Shown one piece after another: positions 1 through 7,432 of a stretch of 19,625 nt of DNA. The number at the start of each line of letters is the position of its first letter. Position 1 is the first letter of the stretch. Both the position numbers and the translations under genes were made by a program. A model generated the notes under the pieces. That model saw only the letters and a list, made by a program, of their open reading frames with translations. It was not told the DNA's origin and did not search any database. The stretch comes from Bacteroidales bacterium (lineage in GTDB: Bacteria; Bacteroidota; Bacteroidia; Bacteroidales; UBA932), in assembly GCA_016295245.1 (NCBI GenBank), contig JAEDLO010000023.1, positions 1 to 19,625 on the forward strand. The letters are read 5' to 3'.

Positions 1-1
1 A

Positions 2-1135
2 AAAATCATCAATGCCGAGCAGATTGCCGCCGATTACCTCGAGAGGGGCAACCACCTTACGGAGTTCTCCTCAGGGCGCATCAATCCTACCGAGCTCATC
101 GGCCTGATGATAGTGAAGGGCAAGGACTTCGTGGACGGAATCGAGAATGTGTTCCGTACCATCAAGGGCTCCTGCTCGATGCTCCTTCTGACCGAAGATG
201 GCATCATCGCCGCCCGCGACAGCTGGGGCCGCACCCCGCTCGTTCTGGGAAAGAAACAGGGCGCGATGGCGGTGACCTCCGAAAGCGCGGCTTTCCCCAA
301 CCTCGGTTATGAGGAGTGTCGCTTCCTGGGGCCGGGCGAAATCGTGCGCATAGGGGCCGATGGTTACAGCATCCTGCGCGAGCCTAACAAGCGTATGCAG
401 GTATGTTCCTTCCTCTGGGTGTACTACGGCTTCCCGAACAGCGTGTACGAAGGACGCAACGTCGAAGATATGCGCTATCGCTGCGGCGAGGCTATGGGGC
501 GCACCGACGACGTGGAAGTTGACTGCGCCTGCGGCATCCCCGACAGCGGCGTGGGTATGGCCGTAGGTTATGCCGCCGGCCACGGCGTGCCTTACCAGAG
601 GGCGATTTCCAAATACACGCCTACCTGGCCGCGCTCGTTTATGCCGGCCAACCAGAATATGCGCGACCTGGTCGCCAAGATGAAGCTCATCCCCAACAAG
701 GCCATACTCAACGGCAAGAGGGTGCTCTTCTGCGACGACTCCATAGTGCGCGGCACACAGCTTCGCGACAACACCGCCGTCCTTTATGATTTGGGCGCAA
801 AGGAGGTGCATATGCGCATTTCCTGCCCGCCTCTGCTCCATCCCTGCCCGTTCGTGAACTTCTCGGCCAGCAAGGACAAGATGGAACTGATTACCAGAAG
901 GGTCATCCGCGACCTCGAAGGCGACCCGGATGCCAATCTGGAGCTCTACGCCAAGACCGACTCTGAGCAGTACAAAAAGATGGTTTCTGAGATTGCTTCA
1001 AGGCTAAATCTTTCTTCGCTGAAATTCAGCAAGATAGAGGATCTTATTGAGGCCATCGGTTTGGATAAGTGTCAGGTCTGCACCCACTGTTTCGACGGCA
1101 CTTCCGCATTCACTCTTGAAGAAACCAACGAATAA
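2..1135 (+). CDS. purF: Amidophosphoribosyltransferase (PurF family), 3' part
   Basis: This is the C-terminal 377 codons of a glutamine-PRPP amidotransferase, the first committed step of de novo purine synthesis (PRPP + glutamine to phosphoribosylamine). The frame is open to the window edge, so the start and the N-terminal catalytic Cys lie upstream; the ATG at 107 is internal. The end of the glutaminase domain is followed by a phosphoribosyltransferase domain with the PRPP loop VLFCDDSIVRGTQ at 722-760. Four Cys positions align with the Fe-S cluster ligands of the Bacillus-type enzyme: QVC (codon 404-406), HPC (845-847) and CQVC (1070-1081). Cluster binding is therefore likely retained. Bacteroidota often carry two PurF paralogues, and which one this is cannot be told from the fragment. 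The family is certain; the gene symbol less so. Confidence 0.9.
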   Translation, partial: KIINAEQIAADYLERGNHLTEFSSGRINPTELIGLMIVKGKDFVDGIENVFRTIKGSCSMLLLTEDGIIAARDSWGRTPLVLGKKQGAMAVTSESAAFPNLGYEECRFLGPGEIVRIGADGYSILREPNKRMQVCSFLWVYYGFPNSVYEGRNVEDMRYRCGEAMGRTDDVEVDCACGIPDSGVGMAVGYAAGHGVPYQRAISKYTPTWPRSFMPANQNMRDLVAKMKLIPNKAILNGKRVLFCDDSIVRGTQLRDNTAVLYDLGAKEVHMRISCPPLLHPCPFVNFSASKDKMELITRRVIRDLEGDPDANLELYAKTDSEQYKKMVSEIASRLNLSSLKFSKIEDLIEAIGLDKCQVCTHCFDGTSAFTLEETNE

Positions 1136-1139
1136 GGGC

Positions 1140-1147
1140 GAGATTTG
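1140..1147 (+). promoter_or_regulatory. Possible -7 box for the GH3 gene
   Basis: GAGATTTG matches the Bacteroidota TAnnTTTG consensus at 7 of 8 positions. A TTG at 1116-1118 lies 21 nt upstream, inside the end of the purF-like gene, which is an acceptable -33 spacing. The predicted transcript would begin about 20 nt before the GH3 start at 1173. Co-transcription with the upstream gene (37-nt gap) is equally possible. Confidence 0.35.
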
Positions 1148-1172
1148 CCTTTAGCCAAACCAAAGTGTACTT

Positions 1173-2861
1173 ATGACCATACCTTACCAAATCATCAATC
1201 TTGGACTGAAGGCTCTTGCTTTGGGCCCGAAACTCTCCTTGTCCCTGGCCTCGGCAAACCCCAAGAGGGCTAGCGCGAGGACTCTGAGGAGGATACTCCG
1301 CAGGGCAAGGAACACCGTTTACGGTCGGGAGCACCATTTCAGTGCCATCCTCAAGGCCCGTAATCCGGAGCAGCTTTTCAGACTCTACGAAAAGAGTGTC
1401 GAGGCTTCGGGCTTCGAGGCCTTCAGACCATATGTCGAGCGTCACAAGAAGGGAGAGAGCAATGTGCTCATCCCGGGCAAGCCGCTGATGTATGCAACTA
1501 CCTCGGGTACCACTTCACAGCCGAAGTGGATTCCGATTTCTGACGTCTATATGAAGGGCGTTTACAAAAATATGACCCGAGTATGGATGGACAATTTCTC
1601 AAGACTTCGCCCGAAGTGGCTCAGCGGAGGCCTTGTGATTTCCGTTGCGAAAGTAGTAGAGGGTTATGCCGAGGACGGCACCATCTTCGGCTCCGTTTCC
1701 GGAGTGACAGCAAGGGAAGTCCCCGGCTTCGTGCGTGACAAGTTTGTTACTCCGTCGGAAGTTTACGACATAAGTGACTATACTGCAAGGTATTACACTA
1801 TGATGAGGCTTGCGATTGCCCGCAGTGTGACCTTCCTCGTGGCCCCGAATCCTTCTACCATTCTCGAACTCATCCACAATGCTGACGAGTTCTATGACGA
1901 CTATGTCACAGACATCGAAAACGGCACCCTTTCCGAGAAATTCGAGATATCGGAGGAGATACGTGCCGCCCTGTCGAAATACATCAGGCCTGACCATGAA
2001 AGGGCTGAGTTCCTGCGAAAGGTCAAGGCTGAGCATCCTCATCCCACCATCAAGGACTGGTGGCCGGAGTTCCAGTTCCTTTCATCCTGGAAGTGCGGAA
2101 ACACCGCCATCGCAGCCGCAAAAGTCCAGGAGGCTCTTCCTGAATGCTGCTGTTATCAGGAACTGGGCTTCTTTGCTTCAGAGTGCCGCTTCGGTCTGGT
2201 TCTCGATCAGGGACTCGATACGACCCTCTTCCCGCAGTACCATTATTACGAGTTCGTTGAGGAGTGCGATCTGGAAAATCCTAATCCTCGTTTCTGGCGT
2301 CTTCACGAGCTTAAGCAGGGCAAGCGTTACCGCATCTATGTAACCACGCTCTCCGGCCTTTACCGTTACAATATGAACGACCTGGTCGAGGTGAACGGCT
2401 ACCATGGCAAGACTCCGAAGATCCATATGGTCCAGAAGGTTGACGGCATCGTCAGCATTACGGGCGAGAAACTCTATGAGAAGCAGTTCATCGACGCAGT
2501 GCGCCAGACTGAGAAGGAAACCGGCATCAAGGTTAACTTCTTCATCGGCTTCGCAGTTCCTGAAGAGTCCCACTACGACTTCTATTACGAATTCGAAGAC
2601 CTCAAGGTGCGCCGTTCAAAGGCTGCCATGTTCACTCAGATAGTGGATTCTCATCTCAAGGAGATGAACATTGAATACAAGTCCAAGCGTGAATCCAACA
2701 GACTAAAGGAGCCTCAGGCCCACATCCTCAGGAAGAATGCCTATGACCTCTTCAAGAAGATAAGCCTCAAGGAAGGAGCCCGCGACGGACAGTTCAAACT
2801 TGTTATGCTGCTCCAGGACAAGCGCCGTCAGCGTTGGATGAAGTCCCTGAGCGAAGATTAA
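1173..2861 (+). CDS. GH3-family acyl-adenylating enzyme
   Basis: The 562-residue protein belongs to the GH3 family, named after plant auxin-responsive amido synthetases. These adenylate a carboxylic acid with ATP and may join it to an amine. Visible family motifs are the ATP-binding loop SGTTSQPK (residues 111-118), YRYNMNDLVEV (397-407) and TGEKLYEKQF (from 430). A C-terminal pattern with RLKEP and a GA...GQFK segment matches the usual GH3 end with its conserved Lys. No signal peptide is visible, so it is probably cytoplasmic. The substrate of bacterial GH3 proteins is generally unknown. It lies 37 nt after the PurF-like gene and converges with a PlsC-type acyltransferase, which makes a fatty-acid or lipid-amide role conceivable (inference). 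The ATG at 1173 gives the expected full-length N-terminus. Confidence 0.88.
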   Translation: MTIPYQIINLGLKALALGPKLSLSLASANPKRASARTLRRILRRARNTVYGREHHFSAILKARNPEQLFRLYEKSVEASGFEAFRPYVERHKKGESNVLIPGKPLMYATTSGTTSQPKWIPISDVYMKGVYKNMTRVWMDNFSRLRPKWLSGGLVISVAKVVEGYAEDGTIFGSVSGVTAREVPGFVRDKFVTPSEVYDISDYTARYYTMMRLAIARSVTFLVAPNPSTILELIHNADEFYDDYVTDIENGTLSEKFEISEEIRAALSKYIRPDHERAEFLRKVKAEHPHPTIKDWWPEFQFLSSWKCGNTAIAAAKVQEALPECCCYQELGFFASECRFGLVLDQGLDTTLFPQYHYYEFVEECDLENPNPRFWRLHELKQGKRYRIYVTTLSGLYRYNMNDLVEVNGYHGKTPKIHMVQKVDGIVSITGEKLYEKQFIDAVRQTEKETGIKVNFFIGFAVPEESHYDFYYEFEDLKVRRSKAAMFTQIVDSHLKEMNIEYKSKRESNRLKEPQAHILRKNAYDLFKKISLKEGARDGQFKLVMLLQDKRRQRWMKSLSED

Positions 2862-2883
2862 TCGAGGATTATCGAAGACACTT

Positions 2884-3735
2884 TTACTCGGCCGGCCACG
2901 GATTTTTCGTGATGCCGGCCATTTTCACCATCTGGGCGTGGGCTTCATGAAGCAGTCTGTCCGTTTCGTCCTTGCGCGGTTTTGTAGTGTCAGGGATGAT
3001 AGGAGTTCCCACATTAAGGGTGATCAGTGGCTCTCCCGTCTTGTCGAAGATCTTGTAGATGCCCGTGCGCTTGCGGTATGAAATCACGCAGGGGATAAGA
3101 GGCATTCCGTAGCGGTAGGCCATCGTGAATGCGCCTTTCTTGAAGGAGCGGACAGGAGTGTAGAAGCGCCAGCTGGAAGCTTCCGGGAATACGTGCATCC
3201 ACTGCTTGCGCTTGTGGAGCTCGTCGAAAGCTGCGTTGAACGGGCGCATTCCGCCGGAAGTCTCAGGTACGGGGATGCCGCCGCAGTAGCGCATGAACCA
3301 GGCGTCCTTGCCCTTGAGATGTTCGGCATAAATCGGGAACCAGGTGCGGTGAATTCCCATTGCCCTGAGGACGCAGACCAGATCCCAACGGTAAACGTGG
3401 TTACAGACGGTCATAGCGCCGTTCTTGAACAGTTTCCTGAACGGCTTGAGGTTTTCCTTGCCCTTGACCTTTACGCCGTAGCGTAGGTTGTTCAGCGGGA
3501 CGACAATAATGCGGAGAAGAAATTGATTGATAAAGTTCTGAATCTTGAAGCTGAGGGAATCGTCCAGATAGGGATAATTCTCGTCGAAGACATTGACGTC
3601 ACGCCCGTCATATCTGACCTTCACAATGCGGTCTGATGAATTGTCTTCCGGGTATTCCACGTCGTAGTCGGGAATAAATACGCCTTCGGCGACTTCCATC
3701 TCCCGGTATCTTCTGTTGTCAATTCCTTTTCCCAT
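2884..3735 (-). CDS. PlsC-type lysophospholipid acyltransferase
   Basis: This 283-residue member of the 1-acyl-glycerol-3-phosphate acyltransferase superfamily would transfer an acyl group to a lysophospholipid-like acceptor at the inner membrane. The catalytic HX4D motif is NHVYRWD (His113, Asp118). The second block, normally [F]PEG[TS]R, reads FPEASS (183-188), with Ala in place of the conserved Gly. A hydrophobic stretch around residues 68-82 may associate with the membrane. About 60 N-terminal residues precede the domain and are hydrophilic and acidic. The acceptor is uncertain because the family also includes ornithine-lipid and other O-acyltransferases. It is transcribed alone, divergent from the esterase at 3802, and ends 22 nt from the convergent GH3 gene. 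Confidence 0.85.
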   Translation of the reverse strand: MGKGIDNRRYREMEVAEGVFIPDYDVEYPEDNSSDRIVKVRYDGRDVNVFDENYPYLDDSLSFKIQNFINQFLLRIIVVPLNNLRYGVKVKGKENLKPFRKLFKNGAMTVCNHVYRWDLVCVLRAMGIHRTWFPIYAEHLKGKDAWFMRYCGGIPVPETSGGMRPFNAAFDELHKRKQWMHVFPEASSWRFYTPVRSFKKGAFTMAYRYGMPLIPCVISYRKRTGIYKIFDKTGEPLITLNVGTPIIPDTTKPRKDETDRLLHEAHAQMVKMAGITKNPWPAE

Positions 3736-3759
3736 CGCAGATTTAGATTATTAGTTCCG

Positions 3760-3767
3760 CAAAAATA
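3760..3767 (-). promoter_or_regulatory. -7 box for the PlsC-type gene
   Basis: On the minus strand this reads TATTTTTG, a perfect TAnnTTTG match, 24 nt before the start codon at 3735. No TTG at the expected -33 spacing was found, so the call rests on the -7 element and its position. Confidence 0.5.
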
Positions 3768-3789
3768 GCAAAAAATAAGACATAAGGGC

Positions 3790-3797
3790 TATATTTG
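3790..3797 (+). promoter_or_regulatory. -7 box abutting the esterase start
   Basis: TATATTTG is a perfect TAnnTTTG match ending only 4 nt before the ATG at 3802. Transcription normally starts a few bases after this box, so the mRNA would have essentially no 5' leader. No clear -33 TTG is present at 19-21 nt. Confidence 0.5.
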
Positions 3798-3801
3798 CAA
3801 T

Positions 3802-5034
3802 ATGAAAAAGATTCTCTCCATATCGCTTCTGATAGCCGCCTGCGTGCTTGCAAATGCACAGAGCGCCGACCCTGGCGTTGTTTTCAGCTGCTCCGACCCT
3901 TCGGCTCAGCAGTCTTTCTGCATTGACGTTCCCGTTCCTGACGGGAACTATCTTGTAAGCGTGCGCCTAGGCAGCAAACGCCGCGCCGGCCACACTTTTA
4001 TCAAGGCCGAATCGCGCCGTCTTTTCGTCAATGGAGTCGAGACCCGCCGCGGTGAGTTCAAGACCGTGTCCTTCGTTGTCAACAAGAGGGACGATGTCAT
4101 CCGCACCCCGGAAGGGGAGAGAAAGGTAAGCCTGAAGAGCCGCGAAAACGGCAAGCTCGACTGGGATGGCTGCCTTAACCTGGAAATCCTGGGCGATGCG
4201 CCTGTAGTCTGCGAAATCAAGGTAGAGCCTGCAAATGCCACCACAGTCTTCCTCTGCGGAGACTCCACCGTGGTGGACCAGGACAATGAGCCTTGGGCAA
4301 GCTGGGGACAGATGTTCCCTTGGTTCTTCGACACTCAGGTAGCCGTTGCCAATTACGGCGAGAGCGGCGAGCGTACCGATACCTTTCTTGCCGCAGGCCG
4401 ACTGGACAAGATTCTGACCCAACTCAAGCCGGGCGATTATGTCTTCGTGGAATTCGGCCACAATGACCAGAAAATCAACTCGCGACCGGGCGGCGGCGCA
4501 TATTACTACTTCGCCACCAATCTCAAGACCTTCATCGACCTCATCCGGGAGGCGGGTGGCATACCCGTCCTCGTAACTCCTACCCACAGGCGTAACTTTG
4601 ACGCTGAGGGCAAGATTATTGAGACCCATCTGGATTACCCTGAGGCAATGCACTGGGTGGCAGAGCGAGAGAAAGTCAGCCTTATCGACCTCCACGCGAT
4701 GTCCGCGATGTTCTACGAGGCCCTCGGCCCTGAGGATTCGAAAAAAGCCTTCGTTCACTATCCGGCCGGCGCATATCCGAGCATAGTGAATGACACACAA
4801 GACAATACTCACTTCAATCCTTATGGCGCTTTCGAGCTTGCAAAGTGCGTGGTGGCCGCACTGAAAGTCAGCGGGCTTCCGCTTTCCAAGCACATCGCCA
4901 ATTTCAGCGGCTTCAATCCTATGGAGCCTGACGATCCGCAGGATTTCCGCTGGATTGATTCACCATACCGCGAGCTTGCGCCCCAGGTCCTCGAAAAGGA
5001 TGACAAGGCCGGAGAAGTTCCTGCCCGCAAGTAA
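3802..5034 (+). CDS. Secreted SGNH/GDSL esterase (CE12-like, rhamnogalacturonan acetylesterase type)
   Basis: The 410-residue exported hydrolase probably removes acetyl groups from pectic or similar polysaccharides. A signal peptide (about residues 1-20, ending ANAQ) is followed by a beta-rich N-terminal domain (about 28-140) resembling a carbohydrate-binding jelly roll, then an SGNH domain. Catalytic blocks are GDSTV with Ser155, GHND with Asn221, and DNTH with Asp334 and His337. The DxxH pair completes the triad. This arrangement matches the RhgT/CE12 group in Bacteroidota. A linker of about 35 residues at the C-terminus carries no obvious anchor, so the protein is probably periplasmic. It has its own promoter and is followed by a separately promoted barrel gene. 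The acetylesterase class is likely; the exact substrate is not shown by sequence. Confidence 0.85.
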   Translation: MKKILSISLLIAACVLANAQSADPGVVFSCSDPSAQQSFCIDVPVPDGNYLVSVRLGSKRRAGHTFIKAESRRLFVNGVETRRGEFKTVSFVVNKRDDVIRTPEGERKVSLKSRENGKLDWDGCLNLEILGDAPVVCEIKVEPANATTVFLCGDSTVVDQDNEPWASWGQMFPWFFDTQVAVANYGESGERTDTFLAAGRLDKILTQLKPGDYVFVEFGHNDQKINSRPGGGAYYYFATNLKTFIDLIREAGGIPVLVTPTHRRNFDAEGKIIETHLDYPEAMHWVAEREKVSLIDLHAMSAMFYEALGPEDSKKAFVHYPAGAYPSIVNDTQDNTHFNPYGAFELAKCVVAALKVSGLPLSKHIANFSGFNPMEPDDPQDFRWIDSPYRELAPQVLEKDDKAGEVPARK

Positions 5035-5050
5035 CTTGGGAAATTTTTCG

Positions 5051-5058
5051 TATCTTTG
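5051..5058 (+). promoter_or_regulatory. -7 box abutting the YjbH-like gene
   Basis: TATCTTTG is a perfect TAnnTTTG match located 6 nt before the ATG at 5065, again predicting a leaderless or nearly leaderless mRNA. The nearest upstream TTG (5036-5038) is only 12 nt away, too close for a standard -33 element. Confidence 0.5.
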
Positions 5059-5064
5059 GAGCTT

Positions 5065-5853
5065 ATGAAAAAAGCAATATTGGTTGTCTTCTTCTCCCTG
5101 GTCCTGGCCTTCGGCGCAAAGGCCCAGTTTGTCGATGGGACAAAGGGCCTGCTCTGTATGCCTTCGGCTGAAATGGAGGCGGAAGGGACTTTTATGATCT
5201 CCAACAACATTCTTCACAAAGAATACCTCCCGACCCGCGGTTGGGGCTACAATACCTTTGGCTATGCCTTCTCCATCACCTTCTGGTCAAGACTGGAGAT
5301 AGCCTACAGCCTTACCATCTTTAACGGTAAGCACAGGCCGAATCCGAGCGACAGGGATATGATTATGTTCAACCAGGACCGCCATTTCGCAGCCCGCTTC
5401 CAGCTTATGAAGGAAAATGAATTCGGCTGGAAATGGATGCCTTCAATCGTTGCGGGAGTAAGCGATCCGGTGACCGGATCCGGCGGCGGACAATACATAG
5501 GCTCTGACGTTACTCAGTCCAATGGTTACTTCAACCGTTACTACATAGCTGCTGCAAAGCATTTCCAAACCCCTTGGGGCGAGGTCGCAGGCCACCTTGC
5601 CTACCAGTACTCCCAGCGAGTTGACGGTATGCCTACCGGCCCTTGCGCTGCCGTGACCTGGAATCCTGTATGGCTCAACAGGGAGGATGCCTTTGTCAAC
5701 AGCTTCAGGGCGACGCTCGAATATGACGCCCGAAAGCTAAATTTCGGCCTCAATGTCAGCATCTTCCGCGATCATTTCGAGTTTATGACTATGCTCTTCG
5801 GAATGAAACACCTGATGGTCGGCGCGAGGTACAAGCTTGTTCTAAAGCAGTGA
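5065..5853 (+). CDS. YjbH-like outer-membrane beta-barrel protein
   Basis: The 262-residue protein starts with a clear signal peptide (cleavage about after KAQ, residue 20). The mature part opens with a GLLCMPSAEM segment and a WGYNTFGYAF block. Alternating aromatic and polar strands then run to a C-terminal RYKLVL strand, as expected of an outer-membrane barrel. The GLL-MP-A-M opening is typical of the short YjbH-domain proteins of Bacteroidota, which are distant relatives of exopolysaccharide-secretion YjbH; their function is not established. ATG 5065 was preferred to an in-frame TTG at 5056 because the TTG lies inside the promoter box and the signal peptide begins at MKKAI. The last 12 nt overlap the 3' end of the convergent permease gene. 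Confidence 0.7.
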   Translation: MKKAILVVFFSLVLAFGAKAQFVDGTKGLLCMPSAEMEAEGTFMISNNILHKEYLPTRGWGYNTFGYAFSITFWSRLEIAYSLTIFNGKHRPNPSDRDMIMFNQDRHFAARFQLMKENEFGWKWMPSIVAGVSDPVTGSGGGQYIGSDVTQSNGYFNRYYIAAAKHFQTPWGEVAGHLAYQYSQRVDGMPTGPCAAVTWNPVWLNREDAFVNSFRATLEYDARKLNFGLNVSIFRDHFEFMTMLFGMKHLMVGARYKLVLKQ

Positions 5854-6912
5854 GGCTGCAAAGCCGACGGCGACAGCCAGAATGACATTCAGCGACTTGG
5901 CGAGCAGGAAGGTTCTCTTGCTCTCGGCAATCAGCGGCAGCGATGCGTGACCGTCCTGGCTGATGCAGGATGCGAGCAGCACCGGCAGGGGAACTATGCC
6001 GCTTGCGTAGAGGGTGACGAAGATCAGGTGCGGCCCGCTCTCCGGGATGATGCCCACCGCGGCGGCAAGCAGTATCATCAGGGCGGTGTTTTCGCTGATC
6101 CAGCTTGAGATGTCCACGAATTGGAGCAGCGCTCCTACAATCAGCAGCACTCCGAAAGTCCAGCAGAAGACCGAGGGCAGATGGCGCACGACTATGTGGT
6201 GCCAGAAATGCTCTTCGACGAAGTGGTCGCTGCCCCATATAAGCACACCGATGACGATGAGGCTCAGCGCGCCGAACATCCAGTACATCCACTCCTCGCT
6301 CAGGAGATTGAAGCCTTCGTGGCCGCCCTCCCCGTGCCCGTGTTCGTGCTCAAGCAGGCCTCCCAGCAGGGCTGCGATGAATACTACGACACCCAGGAAC
6401 ATCAACGCCCGCTTCCAGCTGAGATGACGCCCGGCTGCTTGGCCGTCGTGGTGTCCGTGTTTTTCGCTTACGACATCCTCCTCGTGAATGCTGTATTGCG
6501 CCTGACAGAGCTTGCGGGGCGCCCCGGGGTGAATGAACAGGTCAACAAGTATGCCCGTGACTACGGCAAGCGCAAGCAGGACAAGACTTATCCAGACGGC
6601 CTGGCGCGGAATCAGCGCAAGCATCATAAAGGCCTCGTCACCGGATGAGGCTATCATCATCGCAACGAGGGCGCCGAAGCTGATTACGCCGTGGGTATAA
6701 AGCGAAACGGAGGCGAAACCTCCCATACAGCCGGGGATGACACCCAGCAGGGCGGAAAACAGCACCTGGGTGAAGCGGCTGCGCTTCAAGCCGCCCAGCA
6801 GGCTGCCCTGGGAGTCGATGTTGACGCACTCGATGAGCATCATCATCACCACCACGAGGCCTGTCACCAGCACCGAACTCCTCAGAGCATCAAGAAGAAT
6901 ATCCCAAACCAT
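5842..6912 (-). CDS. ArsP_2-type 10-TM heavy-metal permease (putative exporter)
   Basis: The 356-residue integral membrane protein has hydrophobic helices in two halves separated by a cytosolic or periplasmic loop. Repeated glycine-rich segments, GVIPGCMGGFASVSLYTHG in the first half and GIIPESGPHLIFVTLYASG in the second, show an internal duplication with inverted-repeat character. This matches the family described as putative 10-TM heavy-metal exporters (ArsP_2). Two His-rich stretches in the central region, KHGHHDG and EHEHGHGEGGHEG, are candidate metal-binding sites. Substrate (Mn, Zn, arsenicals or other) cannot be decided. The start lies 5 nt after the stop of the phosphatase gene, so the two are co-transcribed. 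The 3' end overlaps the convergent YjbH-like gene by 12 nt. Confidence 0.78.
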   Translation of the reverse strand: MVWDILLDALRSSVLVTGLVVVMMMLIECVNIDSQGSLLGGLKRSRFTQVLFSALLGVIPGCMGGFASVSLYTHGVISFGALVAMMIASSGDEAFMMLALIPRQAVWISLVLLALAVVTGILVDLFIHPGAPRKLCQAQYSIHEEDVVSEKHGHHDGQAAGRHLSWKRALMFLGVVVFIAALLGGLLEHEHGHGEGGHEGFNLLSEEWMYWMFGALSLIVIGVLIWGSDHFVEEHFWHHIVVRHLPSVFCWTFGVLLIVGALLQFVDISSWISENTALMILLAAAVGIIPESGPHLIFVTLYASGIVPLPVLLASCISQDGHASLPLIAESKRTFLLAKSLNVILAVAVGFAASLL

Positions 6913-6917
6913 AGCTC

Positions 6918-7397
6918 TTATCCGATTGATTCCGGGCCGTCAAGCATTGCCTCGCAGGCTGAAAGCACATCCTGGAAGGTCTGTTCGAAATCTCCTGTGT
7001 ACCAAGGGTCTGCCACCTCGCGCGAAGACCCTGTGTAGGACATCATCAGGTGTACTTTGCCCTGCGGGTCGCCTCCGATTATCCCCTCGAGTCTGCGCAG
7101 GTTGCTTCTGTCCATACAGATGAGCCTGTCGAAGCGGGAATAGTCCTCCGGCCTGACGCGCCTTGCAGTCTTGGCGGGGTCAAACCACACGCCGTGCTGA
7201 CGCAGGCAACGCTGAGCCGGAGGATAGATATGGTTGCCGATTTCCTCGTCGGATACGGCTGCACTTTCAATGTGATAGAGATCTTCCAGGCCGCGGGCCT
7301 TGACCAGGGCCTTGCAGATGAATTCCGCCATTGCCGACCGGCAGATATTGCCGTGGCAGATGAAAAGAATGCCTATTTTCCCGTCATTTTTAATCAT
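6918..7397 (-). CDS. Low-molecular-weight protein tyrosine phosphatase
   Basis: The 159-residue cytoplasmic protein has the complete active site of the LMW-PTP family. The P-loop CHGNICRS fits CX5R(S) with Cys14 as nucleophile and Arg20. The general acid lies in a DPW motif at Asp130. Length is normal for the family. In bacteria these enzymes often counteract tyrosine kinases controlling polysaccharide export; a related fold includes arsenate reductases. The active-site context here, CX5R with the distal DPW acid, favours phosphatase. It is the first gene of a two-gene unit with the ArsP_2-type permease 5 nt downstream, which is suggestive because ArsC-like reductases share this fold, but no extra ArsC redox Cys pair was recognised. 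Confidence 0.9.
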   Translation of the reverse strand: MIKNDGKIGILFICHGNICRSAMAEFICKALVKARGLEDLYHIESAAVSDEEIGNHIYPPAQRCLRQHGVWFDPAKTARRVRPEDYSRFDRLICMDRSNLRRLEGIIGGDPQGKVHLMMSYTGSSREVADPWYTGDFEQTFQDVLSACEAMLDGPESIG

Positions 7398-7403
7398 AGG
7401 ACG

Positions 7404-7411
7404 CGAAGATA
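7404..7411 (-). promoter_or_regulatory. Possible -7 box for the phosphatase-permease unit
   Basis: The minus strand reads TATCTTCG, 7 of 8 matches to TAnnTTTG, ending 6 nt before the start codon at 7397. No -33 TTG at standard spacing was found. Confidence 0.35.
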
Positions 7412-7432
7412 GGCATTTTCTTCAAATTAAAG

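Noticed and set aside
71..841. 256-codon open frame on the minus strand
   Set aside because: Lies entirely antisense to the PurF-family gene, which has all its catalytic motifs; the minus frame shows no family motif and is a by-product of GC-rich codon use.
3967..4893. 308-codon open frame on the minus strand
   Set aside because: Antisense to the SGNH esterase with its intact Ser, Asn, Asp and His blocks; composition is not protein-like for an independent gene.
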